A stretch of DNA of 64,000 nt from an uncultured Bacilli bacterium (GCA_934157235.1 CAKPHH010000004.1:1-64000); one strand, 5' to 3'. Shown: positions 25,576-34,905, numbered from the stretch's first letter. Notes: generated by a model from the letters alone, not told the origin. Made by a program: numbers and translations.

Positions 25576-25600
25576 AGTGTTAACTTAACACTTTTTTTTG
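25576..25600 (+). terminator. Rho-independent terminator
   Basis: AGTGTTAA/TTAACACT inverted repeat followed by eight or more Ts. Confidence 0.82.
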
Positions 25601-25717
25601 ATTTTTATATTTTTCTATGCTATAATATGGGAACCTTTAGGACTTTTATTTGGTACTAAAGGGCTAAAGATTAACATATAATTTGATTATGAATTTTAAA
25701 TAAAAGGAGATATTAAG

Positions 25718-26329
25718 ATGAAAAAAGGAATTTATGATAGAAAAAGTTTACTTACTTTTAAAGAAATAGCAGAAAGAGGGAAGCAATACACTTTATTTTC
25801 TTATGGCGATGGTCCTATTTGGGATGTTTATACAGAAGCATTTTTATTTAGACATAATGCAGATGTTTCGGTTGATATAATCGAAACTTTTGGAGATGTT
25901 ATTGAAAAGTTAAATAATAATGGTAGAGTGATTGAAGATATTACTTTAGGATTAGACTTTAGTATTTTTGTTGATACAAATTCTTTAGATGACAATGGAT
26001 ACTTGGTTGGGGAACCTAGTGTTTATGCTGATAAAGTTTCTGTTAGAATAGATAGTATATCTGGTCATTATAGTGATGGTAGAGATGATACTAATAGCAA
26101 ATCTTTCTCAATTATAGCTGGGGAAAAAGGCTCTGAATTACTAGATGGTCATTCATGTATTACTAATTTTAGTGATTTTGTTATTGGATTAAACAAAATT
26201 GGTTTTGAACTAGAAGAAATTGCTAGCTTTGATGATGTTAAGACTCGAGTTTTAAATGGAGAAAAAGCCCAAGGTAGTGTTTCTTTGGCAACTACTAAAG
26301 ATAGAGTTTATAAAAAAAGTGATAAATAA
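25718..26329 (+). CDS. Protein of unknown function
   Basis: 203 soluble residues (MKKGIYDRKSLLTFKEIAER...), mixed strands and helices, with no named motif. The transcript should start just after a TATAAT box at about 25620-25625, leaving a leader of roughly 85 bases in which CCTTTAG and CTAAAGG can pair (about 25635-25663). An AAAGGAG site precedes the ATG. The stop lies inside the terminator. The leader hairpin could regulate translation but matches no known riboswitch. Confidence 0.5.
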   Translation: MKKGIYDRKSLLTFKEIAERGKQYTLFSYGDGPIWDVYTEAFLFRHNADVSVDIIETFGDVIEKLNNNGRVIEDITLGLDFSIFVDTNSLDDNGYLVGEPSVYADKVSVRIDSISGHYSDGRDDTNSKSFSIIAGEKGSELLDGHSCITNFSDFVIGLNKIGFELEEIASFDDVKTRVLNGEKAQGSVSLATTKDRVYKKSDK

Positions 26330-26343
26330 TCACTTTTTTTTTA
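26312..26343 (+). terminator. Rho-independent terminator
   Basis: AAAAAAGTGAT/ATCACTTTTTT stem overlapping the stop codon, followed by Ts. Confidence 0.85.
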
Positions 26344-26423
26344 CAGTATTTTACTATTAAGTCTATGTTTTTTTTAGTTTAGAGTGCTATTTATGGTATA
26401 ATTTTAATATGGGTGATAAGTGC

Positions 26424-27143
26424 ATGAAAATTAAGATAAACAATATAAATGTTAATTACATACAATATGGTGAAGGTAGTGATGTTTTACTATTACATGG
26501 ATGGGGGCAAAACATTCAAATGATGAAGCCATTGGGAGATAATTTGTGTAGTAATCATAGAATTACAATTATTGATTTTCCGGGCTTTGGTGAAAGTGGT
26601 GAACCTTTAGAACCATGGACTGTAAAAGATTATGCGTTATTAGTTGAGGAATTAGTTAAAAAATTAAATATAAAGAAACCAACCATTATAGGGCATTCAT
26701 TTGGAGGAAGAGTAGCAATATATTATTCAGCGAATAATCCAATTGAAAAATTAGTATTATTTGGTAGTCCTTGTATGAAAGAAAAAAAAGACTTAACCTT
26801 ATCAGTAAAAATTTTAAAAGCCATAAAAAGACTTCCTGGAATGAATAAGTTGGGAGAATTTATGAAAAAATATATTGGATCACCAGATTATAGAATGGCT
26901 AGTCTAATAATGAGACAAACATTAGTAAATGTAGTTAATGAAGATTTAGCTAGCTATGCAAGAAAAATAGAAGAACCAACATTATTAATTTGGGGAGAAC
27001 ATGATGAGGCTGTTCCTGTTAAAGAAGCACAAGAACTTGAAAAAATAATGATAGATGCTGCACTTATAGTTTTACCTGGTACACATTATGCTTATTTAGA
27101 AAACTTAGGACAAGTTGTTAATATTTTAAATAGTTTTATTTAG
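26424..27143 (+). CDS. Alpha/beta hydrolase
   Basis: 239 residues with the classic fold: oxyanion-hole region LLLHGWGQN, nucleophile elbow GHSFGG (Ser), Asp in LIWGEHDEAVP and His in PGTHYAYLE. It hydrolyses an ester, amide or similar bond; the substrate is unknown. The ATG at 26424 is preferred because GGGTGAT lies seven bases upstream. It is the first gene of an apparent operon with murF and ddl (10 bases to the murF-like gene), which suggests a cell-envelope role, though hydrolases of this type beside murF are also found in other Bacillota. Confidence 0.85.
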   Translation: MKIKINNINVNYIQYGEGSDVLLLHGWGQNIQMMKPLGDNLCSNHRITIIDFPGFGESGEPLEPWTVKDYALLVEELVKKLNIKKPTIIGHSFGGRVAIYYSANNPIEKLVLFGSPCMKEKKDLTLSVKILKAIKRLPGMNKLGEFMKKYIGSPDYRMASLIMRQTLVNVVNEDLASYARKIEEPTLLIWGEHDEAVPVKEAQELEKIMIDAALIVLPGTHYAYLENLGQVVNILNSFI

Positions 27144-27153
27144 GAGGTAGACC

Positions 27154-28767
27154 ATGACATTAAAAGTCTTGTTGATTATAGCGATTGTTTTTCTATTATT
27201 TTTTAAGACAAAAAGAAATTTACATATGTTACAACAAAACCTTTATAATGAAAATAAGCGTTATATTAAATGGTTAGTTAAAAATAGAGAACAATTTATG
27301 GATATAGAACTGATAATTATTGGAGTTTTATTAATTGAAAGTTTAGTTCTTTATGATATTAAATATTTTACAATTATTGTTAATATTTTATTAATAGTTT
27401 TAAATGTTATAGTAGGATTTAGTTGGAAAAAGAAAATAGATACTGATCAAAATAAAAAGCCTTTGGTTGTGACTAAAAGAATTAAAAGATTAATTTTTAC
27501 GACTAGTGTTTTATATGCAATACCATTTTATTTTATAATTGTTAATATAAATGATAGTCATACTATGTGGAAATTGCTCTTACTTGAAGGAGTAATGGTT
27601 TACTTAAATGCATTCATTATATTTATGGCGAATGTTATTAATAAACCAATAGAAAAACTGGTGTATTTATATTATAAGAGTAAAGCTAAAAATAAACTTA
27701 GAAGTATGAATAATTTAAAAGTAATAGGTGTTACTGGTAGTTATGGTAAGACTAGTTGTAAGAATGTTTTAAGTGATATTTTAAATATTAAATATAATGC
27801 TTTAGCGACTCCTAAGAATTTAAATACTGATTATGGGTTGATGATGACTATTAATAATAATTTGGATAGATTTACAGATGTTTTTATAGCTGAGATGGGG
27901 GCTTATGTTAGGGGAGATATAAAGAAACTTTGTGATTTTGTTAAACCTAAATATGGAATTCTTACTACTATTGGGACAGCGCATTTAGAGTCGTTTGGTA
28001 GTGAAGAAAATATTATTAAAGCTAAATTTGAATTAATTGAATCATTACCAAGTGATGGATTTGCGGTACTTAATGGAGATGATCCAAAGCAAATTAATTA
28101 TAAATTAAAGAATAAGGTTAAAACTATTTGGATTGGTATTAATAATCATGATGTTGATGTTAGAGCTCTTAATATAGAGTCTTCTCATAAAGGAACAAGT
28201 TTTGATGTAGTATTTAGAAATGATAAAAATAAATATCATTTTGAAACTAAGTTATTGGGAGAACATAATGTTTATAATATTTTAGCAGCAATAGCTTGTG
28301 GCAGGGAATTTGGTATTTCATATGATGAGTTAAGTAGTGCTGTATCAATGGTTAGACCGATAGAACATAGATTGGAACTTAAAAAGATAGGCAATTTTTA
28401 TCAAATAGATGATGCTTATAATTCTAATCCAGTAGGAGCTAAAAATGCTTGTTTAGTACTTGGAATGATGAAGGGTATAAAGATTGTTGTTACTCCGGGT
28501 ATGGTAGAGTTAGGAGAAAAAGAAGAATACTATAATAGACAATTTGGTGAGGAAATTGCAGGCGTTGCTGATTATGCTGTACTTATTGGAGAGAAGAAGA
28601 CTAAACCAATCTATGAAGGTTTATTAAGACAAGGATTTGACAAAGATAAAATAATAGTATTTAATGATGTTAGAGAAGCGTATGCTTTTATTAACAGTAT
28701 ATATAATGGCAAAGAAGATATATATGCTTTATTTGAAAACGATTTGCCAGATACATATAATGAGTAG
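27154..28767 (+). CDS. murF: MurF-type UDP-MurNAc-tripeptide:D-Ala-D-Ala ligase with an N-terminal membrane domain
   Basis: Adds D-Ala-D-Ala to the peptidoglycan precursor. The first ~165 residues hold about five membrane segments (1-17, 51-69, 71-91, 111-130, 138-162), absent from standard MurF. The ligase part begins at about 186 with the ATP loop VIGVTGSYGKTSCKN, followed by TPKNLNTDYG, EMGAYVRGDIK, the GTAHLESFGS loop, LGEHNVYNILAA and the DDAYNSNP motif. ddl, which makes its substrate D-Ala-D-Ala, follows directly, which supports MurF rather than another Mur ligase. The protein would sit at the membrane where precursors are loaded on lipid. Confidence 0.85.
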   Translation: MTLKVLLIIAIVFLLFFKTKRNLHMLQQNLYNENKRYIKWLVKNREQFMDIELIIIGVLLIESLVLYDIKYFTIIVNILLIVLNVIVGFSWKKKIDTDQNKKPLVVTKRIKRLIFTTSVLYAIPFYFIIVNINDSHTMWKLLLLEGVMVYLNAFIIFMANVINKPIEKLVYLYYKSKAKNKLRSMNNLKVIGVTGSYGKTSCKNVLSDILNIKYNALATPKNLNTDYGLMMTINNNLDRFTDVFIAEMGAYVRGDIKKLCDFVKPKYGILTTIGTAHLESFGSEENIIKAKFELIESLPSDGFAVLNGDDPKQINYKLKNKVKTIWIGINNHDVDVRALNIESSHKGTSFDVVFRNDKNKYHFETKLLGEHNVYNILAAIACGREFGISYDELSSAVSMVRPIEHRLELKKIGNFYQIDDAYNSNPVGAKNACLVLGMMKGIKIVVTPGMVELGEKEEYYNRQFGEEIAGVADYAVLIGEKKTKPIYEGLLRQGFDKDKIIVFNDVREAYAFINSIYNGKEDIYALFENDLPDTYNE

Positions 28768-28781
28768 GAGGATTTTTGATT

Positions 28782-30002
28782 ATGAAAATTAAAGTTGGTG
28801 TTATTTTTGGTGGAGAAACAGTTGAACATGAGGTAAGTATTATTTCTGCTATTCAAGCTATGAATAAAATGGATCAAGAAAAATATGAAGTTATTCCAAT
28901 TTATATTACAAAAGATAGAGAATGGTATACTGGTGATATGTTAAAAGATATCGACGTATATCAAGATTTATCTTTGATAAAGAAATATGCTAAGAACGTA
29001 GTTTTATATTATAAAAATGGTTCTTATGTATTACAAAAAAAGAAATTTCCTAGAACTGTTGTTAAGGAAATTGATATAGCATTCCCAGTAGTACATGGTA
29101 CAAATGTAGAGGATGGGGTATTACAAGGTTATTTACAAACTATAGGTATTCCATTTGTTGGTCCTAATGTATATGCTGCAGTTGTGGGACAAGATAAAGC
29201 TTTTATGAAAGATGTTTGGGCTAGTGCAGGACTTCCAATGACTGATTATGTTTGGTTTTATGATATTGATTATAAAAGAGATAAGGATGCGGTTATTAAG
29301 AAAATTTCTAAACTTAAATATCCAGTGATTGTAAAGCCAGCTACAACTGGTTCATCTGTTGGTATTAGTGTTTGCGAAGATGAAGAAAGTTTAATTGAAG
29401 GTTTAGATGAAGCTCTTCAATATGATTCAAAGATTGTTGTTGAAGAAGTTGTTAAAAACTTAGTTGAAGTTAATATTGCCGTTATGGGTAATTATGAACA
29501 TCAAAAAGTTAGTGAAATTGAAGAAGTTTTATCTGGTAATAAATTCTTAACTTTTACAGATAAATATATTGGTGGAGGCAAGAATGGTAAGCTTAAGGGA
29601 AAAGGTCCTGTAAAGACTTCTAAAGGTATGGCTTCTACTAATAGAAAATTGCCTGCTGATATTAGTGATAAGATGAGAAAAGAAGTTGAAGAAGTAGCTG
29701 TTAAGGCTTTTAAAGCTTTAGGTTCTGCTGGAAACTCTCGAATTGACTTTTTAATTGATGATAAGTCTAAAAAGGTATATATCAATGAAATAAATTCTAT
29801 TCCAGGAAGTTTAGCTTTCTATTTATGGGAGGCTAAAGGAATTGACTTTACTAGTATGTTAGATGAAATGATTAATATTGGAATTAAAGAGTATAAGAAG
29901 AGAATTAGTAAGACTCATTCATTTGATTCTAATATTTTACAAGGATTTGCTGCTAACGGAGGAGTAAAAGGAATGAAAGGAGCTAAAGGAAAGTTAAGAT
30001 AA
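28782..30002 (+). CDS. ddl: D-alanine--D-alanine ligase
   Basis: Joins two D-Ala with ATP for peptidoglycan. Features: GVIFGGETVEHEVSIISA at the N-terminus, FPVVHGTNVEDGVLQG, the ATP-grasp segment YPVIVKPATTGSSVGISV, EEVVKNLVEVNIAVMGN and the Mg2+-binding end NEINSIPGSLAFYLWEAKG. At 406 residues it is longer than typical Ddl (about 350), mainly through a Gly/Lys-rich insert (GGGKNGKLKGKG, about residue 265) and a C-terminal tail rich in Gly, Lys and Ala. ATG at 28782 follows GGAGG at good spacing. It is transcribed with murF. Confidence 0.92.
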   Translation: MKIKVGVIFGGETVEHEVSIISAIQAMNKMDQEKYEVIPIYITKDREWYTGDMLKDIDVYQDLSLIKKYAKNVVLYYKNGSYVLQKKKFPRTVVKEIDIAFPVVHGTNVEDGVLQGYLQTIGIPFVGPNVYAAVVGQDKAFMKDVWASAGLPMTDYVWFYDIDYKRDKDAVIKKISKLKYPVIVKPATTGSSVGISVCEDEESLIEGLDEALQYDSKIVVEEVVKNLVEVNIAVMGNYEHQKVSEIEEVLSGNKFLTFTDKYIGGGKNGKLKGKGPVKTSKGMASTNRKLPADISDKMRKEVEEVAVKAFKALGSAGNSRIDFLIDDKSKKVYINEINSIPGSLAFYLWEAKGIDFTSMLDEMINIGIKEYKKRISKTHSFDSNILQGFAANGGVKGMKGAKGKLR

Positions 30003-30021
30003 TAACTTTTCTTTTTTCTTT

Positions 30022-30606
30022 ATGATAGGTGTTTTAATTAGAAGGGAAAATACTTCTTTAGCAAACAAGTATTATGTTGCTGCTATAGAGAAATTTGGTG
30101 GAGAAGTTATTTTAATTAATGATAATGATACAAAAGATGTAGTAGATGATAAGTTAAAGCAGATAGATGGTATTTTACTTACTGGAGGAGATGAGGTAGG
30201 ACCTATTGATTATTATTTAATTTCTTATGCTTTGAAAAATAAATTAAAATTACTTGGTATTTGTCAAGGAATGCAATCAATGTGTTTATATGGTAGTTCT
30301 CTTAAGTTAATTTCTATTGGAAATGATAGTCATAAAAAAGAAGAAGGATATGTACATGGAGTTACTTTGGATGAAGGATTACTAAGAGAGTTATTTGGTA
30401 CTTCTAAGATTATGGTTAATTCACATCATTTACAGACTATTAGTAAGAGTGTCTTATTTAGAGTGGTAGGTTATAGTGATGATAATTTAATTGAAGCAGT
30501 AGAAGGAGATAATGAGGTATTTCAAGTTGGAGTACAATGGCATCCGGAGAGAATGCTTGAATATGATGAGGGAAGTTGTAGGTTGCTAGAGAGATTTGTT
30601 AAGTGA
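30022..30606 (+). CDS. Class I glutamine amidotransferase, peptidase C26 (gamma-Glu hydrolase-like)
   Basis: 194 residues. Visible are ILLTGGDEVGPIDY, the nucleophile elbow GICQGMQ (Cys) and GVQWHPERM (His, Glu), which form the catalytic triad. Members hydrolyse gamma-glutamyl bonds such as gamma-Glu-GABA; the length is shorter than PuuD (about 250), with short loops. It follows ddl by 19 bases and shares its operon. A peptidoglycan-related role, for instance amidation or turnover, is possible, but no GatD partner (MurT) is seen. Stop codon TGA. Confidence 0.82.
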   Translation: MIGVLIRRENTSLANKYYVAAIEKFGGEVILINDNDTKDVVDDKLKQIDGILLTGGDEVGPIDYYLISYALKNKLKLLGICQGMQSMCLYGSSLKLISIGNDSHKKEEGYVHGVTLDEGLLRELFGTSKIMVNSHHLQTISKSVLFRVVGYSDDNLIEAVEGDNEVFQVGVQWHPERMLEYDEGSCRLLERFVK

Positions 30607-30614
30607 AAATAATA

Positions 30615-30655
30615 AAAGAATAGTAACGATTATTAGTCGTTACTATCTTTTTTGT
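30615..30655. terminator. Bidirectional terminator
   Basis: TAGTAACGA/TCGTTACTA stem with T-rich flanks on both strands, between the convergent amidotransferase gene and the SOD remnant. Confidence 0.85.
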
Positions 30656-31246
30656 AGGTTTCATTGGCATGGGTAAAGTTTAATAAAGGCAAAAGATTAT
30701 CAAGATATCTTGCTCGTTCATGCTCATAGTTTATGTAGTAGGTGTGTTCCCAGAGATCAATTGCTAGAATATTGGTGTAGCCATAGAGATAAGGTGATTC
30801 TTGATTTTTAGTATTGAATATTTCTAAAGTGTTATTGTTTCCAATGATTAGGAATGTATAGCCAGAACCTTTTACTTTAAGAGCATTTTCTTTTAGGAGA
30901 CTTAAAAGATTTTCATAGGTTGTGTATTGCTTTTCGATTTGTCTTTTTAAATTACCTGTTGGTTTTTGATGAATAGTAGGATGAATACTTTTCCAGTAGA
31001 GATTAGATTAATAATATCGCCAAGATTAAAGTGGATATTTTCTTGATCTGTTTTAGGAAAAACATTAATATGGTTTATCAGTTCTTCTTCAGTATAATTG
31101 TAAGAATAGTTGTTTTTTTGTAGTAGTTTATTTAGATTATTTAAATAAGTCTGTTGATGTTTATGATAATGAAGTCCCATGGTATGAGTATCGATATATG
31201 ATTCAAAGTCTTGGAAGGCATATGGTAATATTGGTAATTGATATAT
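30633..31246 (-). pseudogene. sod: Fe/Mn superoxide dismutase gene, frameshifted and with an ATA start
   Basis: On the minus strand the frame from ATA (31244-31246), five bases after AGGAGA, reads YQLPILPYAFQDFESYIDTH then MGLHYHKHQQTYLNNLNKLL, the N-terminal SOD helices with the first metal His. At 31005-31006 one base is missing within the codon of the second metal ligand (expected AAT CAT, Asn-His), which shifts the frame. The other frame continues as NLYWKSIHPTIH, GSGYTFLIIGNNN, then the last metal motif IDLWEHTYYINYEHERARY. With one base restored the product is about 204 residues, the usual SOD length. The enzyme is evidently lost, in keeping with an anaerobe. Confidence 0.85.
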
Positions 31247-31371
31247 AAATTCTCCTTTTTTTAGTGTATGCGAAAAGCAGAGGAAAAAGACTGGGATAAT
31301 TCTTTGGTGGTGTGATTGCTATAATATAATTTTTTTTAATGTGATATAATATTGTTAGGAGTTGTTGAAGT

Positions 31372-32097
31372 ATGAAGAAAATAAGGTTTGTAGTAATTAT
31401 TTTTATGATTTTATTATGTGTTTATGGATGCGGTAAGAAGAGTACTAACAATGATGTAACCAATAAAAAAAATAGTGATGGGGTACAAGAAATAACAGAT
31501 AATACTAGTAAAAATGATGATGAAAAAGTACAAGATGAAACCAATCAAAATGAAAATAAACCTCAAGAGGCTAGTACAGGCCCAAATAATAGCCAGATAG
31601 AAAACAATCAGAGCCAAAATAATAATCAAAATCAAGATAGTAATCAAGGACAAAATAACAACCAAGGCCAAAATAATAATCAAAGTGGACAAAATGAGGA
31701 TAATGTCAATCAGCAACAAGAAAATACAAATAATAAAAAACTAGTTGTTTGTTCAATGACGGAAACTAGTAATAAATATGATGGTTTTATTAGGAGTACT
31801 ACGACATTTGAAAATGGTTCAATAGTATATCATACATTATATGTTGAAAAGAAATTTAAAAATAATTATAAAGCGGAGAATGATGATTGGACAATTTCTA
31901 ATAAAGAGGCTATAGAAAATTCTAATACAAAAGGAATTAGTGGTGTAGTAGAAATAAAAAATAATATTACGTATCTTACAGCAAATTATAATGTTAAAGA
32001 AAATGAAAAATTACTAGAAATGATAACTTCACATACTGAGTATAATGATTTTTTAAATAATATGAAAAATAATGGTTATACGTGTACTGAGAGATAA
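31372..32097 (+). CDS. Lipoprotein of unknown function with Asn/Gln-rich linker
   Basis: 241 residues. A lipoprotein signal ends in VYGC with Cys20 as the lipid-bearing residue. Residues 21-122 are a low-complexity linker of NNQ, NQGQNN and similar repeats. The exported domain (123-241) starts with VVCSMTETSN and ends with MKNNGYTC, the same plan as the anchored protein at 2300-2818, so they are probably paralogues. Two Cys at the ends could pair. DUF1307/YehR-type lipoproteins have a similar end; I cannot confirm the link. Terminator follows. Confidence 0.65.
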   Translation: MKKIRFVVIIFMILLCVYGCGKKSTNNDVTNKKNSDGVQEITDNTSKNDDEKVQDETNQNENKPQEASTGPNNSQIENNQSQNNNQNQDSNQGQNNNQGQNNNQSGQNEDNVNQQQENTNNKKLVVCSMTETSNKYDGFIRSTTTFENGSIVYHTLYVEKKFKNNYKAENDDWTISNKEAIENSNTKGISGVVEIKNNITYLTANYNVKENEKLLEMITSHTEYNDFLNNMKNNGYTCTER

Positions 32098-32099
32098 AT

Positions 32100-32133
32100 A
32101 AAAAAAGGTGCCGAAAAGGTGCCACTTTTTTTT
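32100..32133 (+). terminator. Rho-independent terminator
   Basis: Imperfect AAAAAAGGTG/CACTTTTTTT stem with an inner CC/GG pair and a T run. From here to 32225, and from 32353 to 32470, I see nothing else. Confidence 0.7.
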
Positions 32134-32225
32134 ACTTAGTGTAATTTTAGCTGTATAATTTAATTTTTTTGATTTAGGATAGTAATAGTCAATATTAATA
32201 ATATATGTCTAAGATGTTGTTGTAG

Positions 32226-32260
32226 CAATAAAAAACCTAACAAATAAGTTTGTTAGGTTT
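32226..32260 (-). terminator. Terminator of tRNA-Lys
   Basis: A 12-bp stem AAACCTAACAAA/TTTGTTAGGTTT, with a U run in the minus direction. Confidence 0.87.
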
Positions 32261-32276
32261 GTGTAATCAATATAAA

Positions 32277-32352
32277 TGGTGGGCTGTTAGGGATTCGAAC
32301 CCTAGACCCACTGATTAAGAGTCAGTTGCTCTACCAACTGAGCTAACAGCCC
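32277..32352 (-). tRNA. tRNA-Lys (CTT)
   Basis: On the minus strand: acceptor GGGCTGT/ACAGCCC, D-arm TAGCTCAGTTGGTAGAGCA, anticodon loop CTCTTAA, T-loop TTCGAAT and encoded CCA. Confidence 0.95.
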
Positions 32353-32502
32353 ATTTCTTGATTGCATATTTATTTTATACTAAAAATCGACAATTGACAA
32401 GACTTTTTTATAAAAATGCTAAATAATTGTCGTTTTGATAAAGAGTGTCGATGGACTAATTTTCTTATTTATGATATATTTTAGATAGTGTTGGTGATGT
32501 AG

Positions 32503-34818
32503 ATGAAAAATATAGAAAGATATACTCCAGATATAAAATGTGGATTAACTAATTATGAAGTCGATAAAAGAATAAAAGATAATTTAGTTAATATATATAC
32601 TGAAGTGGGTACAAAGACTGTTTCAGAAATAGTAAAAGAAAATGTATTAACATTATTTAATATTATTAATGTAGTTTTAGCTATTGCCGTTATATGTGTT
32701 GGATCATTTAAGAATTTGACATTTATAATAATTATTACAATTAATACTTTAATTAGTATTATTCAAGAACTTAGAAGTAAAAAAACTTTGGATAAGTTAA
32801 AAGTAGTAGCGGCTTCTAAAGTGCATGTTATTAGAGATTCTATTGAAAAAGAAATTGGAATTAATGAGATTGTTTTGGATGATATTATTAAAGTAGAAAT
32901 AGGTAATCAGATCGTAGTTGATTCAATTATTAAAGATGGAGAAGTTGAAGTTGATGAGTCTTTTATTACAGGAGAAGCTGATACTGTTTTTAAAAGAAAG
33001 GGTGATATGTTATTATCCGGTAGTTTTATAGTATCTGGTAAGGCAATATGTCAAGTAGAACATATTGGATATGATAATTATACAGCTAAGATTTCTAGTG
33101 ATACTAAGTATATTAAAGCAGTTTCTTCAGAGATTATGCGAAGTTTAAATAAGATTATTTCGACAATATCATTTTTAATAGTTCCGGTAGGTATACTTTT
33201 ATTTAGTAGACAGATGTATATAGAAGGAAATACAGTTTCACAAGCTGTTGTTTCGACTGTAGCGGCTTTAATTGGAATGATTCCCGAAGGACTAGTTTTA
33301 CTTACAAGTACAGTTTTAGCAGTTAGTGTAATTAGACTTTCACAAAGAAAAGTATTAGTTCAAGATTTATATTGTATTGAGACTTTAGCTAGAGTTGATA
33401 CTTTATGTTTAGATAAGACTGGTACTATAACTGAAGGTAAAATGGAAGTTATGGCGGAAGTTTTTGTTGAAGATATTAATATCAGTGAAATAATTGGAAA
33501 TATTAATTATAATTTAGGAGATAATAATCCAACGGCAATCGCGTTACTTGATAAGTATGGAAAAAGTGATACTTTTGAAATTGTTGATAAGATGCCATTT
33601 TCTTCAGCTAAAAAATATTCGGGTATTGCTTTAAAAGATAAAGCTTATGTTGTAGGAGCAGCAGAGTTTATTTTGAAAAAGGATGATAAATTCTTAAAGA
33701 AAGTAGAGGAGTATACTAATGAATATCGTGTTATTCTTTTAGCGGAAGCTTTAAATAAGCAACTTGATAATGTTAGACCCTTAGCACTACTTTTATTACA
33801 AGATAAAATTAGAAGTGATGCGAATGAAACATTACAATATTTTAGAGAGCAGGGTGTTGCATTAAAGATTATATCTGGGGACAATCCTCATACAGTATAT
33901 GGAATAGCTTGTAGGGCTGGTTTTAAGGAAAATGCTAAAATAGTTGATGCAACAACACTTGTTACTGATCAGGATATATTAGATGCAGCTTGGGAATATG
34001 ACATTTTTGGTAGAGTTACACCAGAACAAAAGAAAAAACTAGTTTTAGCTTTACAACATTTAGGACATACTGTAGCAATGACAGGTGATGGAGTTAATGA
34101 TGTTTTAGCTTTGAAAAAAGCGGATTGTTCAATTGCAATGGCATCTGGTTCTGATTCAACTAAAAATGTTAGTCAACTAGTTTTATTAGATTCGAATTTT
34201 TCATCTATGCCATATGTAGTAGCAGAGGGGAGAAGAACAATTAATAATATTGAAAAGAGTTCATCATTATTTTTAGTTAAAACAATTTATGCGACATTGT
34301 TGGCTATAATCTTTATATTTATAGATATGCCATATCCATTTATACCAATTCAGTTGTCTTTAGCAAGTGCTGTTACGGTTGGAATACCTTCCTTTATATT
34401 AGCACTTCAAGATAATTATGATTTGGTACAGAAGCATTTCTTAAAAAGAGTATTAAAAAGAGCAGTACCTCCAGCTTTTACAATTATAATAAATATATTA
34501 GTAGTGTTTATTGCTAGTAAATTATTTAATTTTACGTATGAACAAACATCTACTTTATCAGCTGTGATTACAGGGTACGTAGCATTTATGTTATTGTTTA
34601 AAACTTGTTTACCATTTAATAAGTTAAGAATAGCTTTATTTTCAACTATGGTACTACTATATATTACAGGGTTCTTTGGCTTTAGAAGTTTATTTTCATT
34701 TTCAGTATTGAACTTTAGAATGATAGTAATTATCTTGTTATGTATAGGATTTGCACACTTTATGTACTATTCATTTGAAAAAATAATTAATTATTTAGAA
34801 TCAAAAGTAAGAAAATAG
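32503..34818 (+). CDS. Cation-translocating P-type ATPase (CtpE-like)
   Basis: 771 residues. The actuator region GEADTVFKRKGDMLLSGS (TGES variant GEA), the membrane motif IPEGLVLLTS, the phosphorylation loop LDKTGTITEG (Asp304), and hinge TGDGVNDVLALKKADCSIAM are all present, with about ten membrane segments. PEGL in the ion-binding segment and the SDSTKNVSQLVLLDSNF segment resemble CtpE-type pumps, for which calcium transport has been shown in mycobacteria; the ion here is inferred. It lacks N-terminal heavy-metal domains, which argues against copper or zinc. The stop lies in the terminator, behind which a mobile element is inserted. Confidence 0.85.
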   Translation: MKNIERYTPDIKCGLTNYEVDKRIKDNLVNIYTEVGTKTVSEIVKENVLTLFNIINVVLAIAVICVGSFKNLTFIIIITINTLISIIQELRSKKTLDKLKVVAASKVHVIRDSIEKEIGINEIVLDDIIKVEIGNQIVVDSIIKDGEVEVDESFITGEADTVFKRKGDMLLSGSFIVSGKAICQVEHIGYDNYTAKISSDTKYIKAVSSEIMRSLNKIISTISFLIVPVGILLFSRQMYIEGNTVSQAVVSTVAALIGMIPEGLVLLTSTVLAVSVIRLSQRKVLVQDLYCIETLARVDTLCLDKTGTITEGKMEVMAEVFVEDINISEIIGNINYNLGDNNPTAIALLDKYGKSDTFEIVDKMPFSSAKKYSGIALKDKAYVVGAAEFILKKDDKFLKKVEEYTNEYRVILLAEALNKQLDNVRPLALLLLQDKIRSDANETLQYFREQGVALKIISGDNPHTVYGIACRAGFKENAKIVDATTLVTDQDILDAAWEYDIFGRVTPEQKKKLVLALQHLGHTVAMTGDGVNDVLALKKADCSIAMASGSDSTKNVSQLVLLDSNFSSMPYVVAEGRRTINNIEKSSSLFLVKTIYATLLAIIFIFIDMPYPFIPIQLSLASAVTVGIPSFILALQDNYDLVQKHFLKRVLKRAVPPAFTIIINILVVFIASKLFNFTYEQTSTLSAVITGYVAFMLLFKTCLPFNKLRIALFSTMVLLYITGFFGFRSLFSFSVLNFRMIVIILLCIGFAHFMYYSFEKIINYLESKVRK

Positions 34819-34848
34819 TAAAAACACTTGGTTTTCTTACTTTTTTTA
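34803..34848 (+). terminator. Terminator of the P-type ATPase gene
   Basis: A 13-bp stem (34803-34815 with 34832-34844) spanning the stop codon; its T run touches the left end of the mobile element. Confidence 0.87.
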
Positions 34849-34905
34849 TTTATAAGGAATTTTTTCAAAGTAATAATGGTTTTTAATAAAATGTATGATT
34901 TTGTA

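Noticed and set aside
25633..25717. Riboswitch before the gene at 25718
   Set aside because: Only one simple stem can be drawn and no known aptamer core is visible.
23279..30606. Mycoplasma-type code with TGA as tryptophan
   Set aside because: Tryptophan codons in AsnRS, IleRS and others are TGG, and two genes end in TGA.
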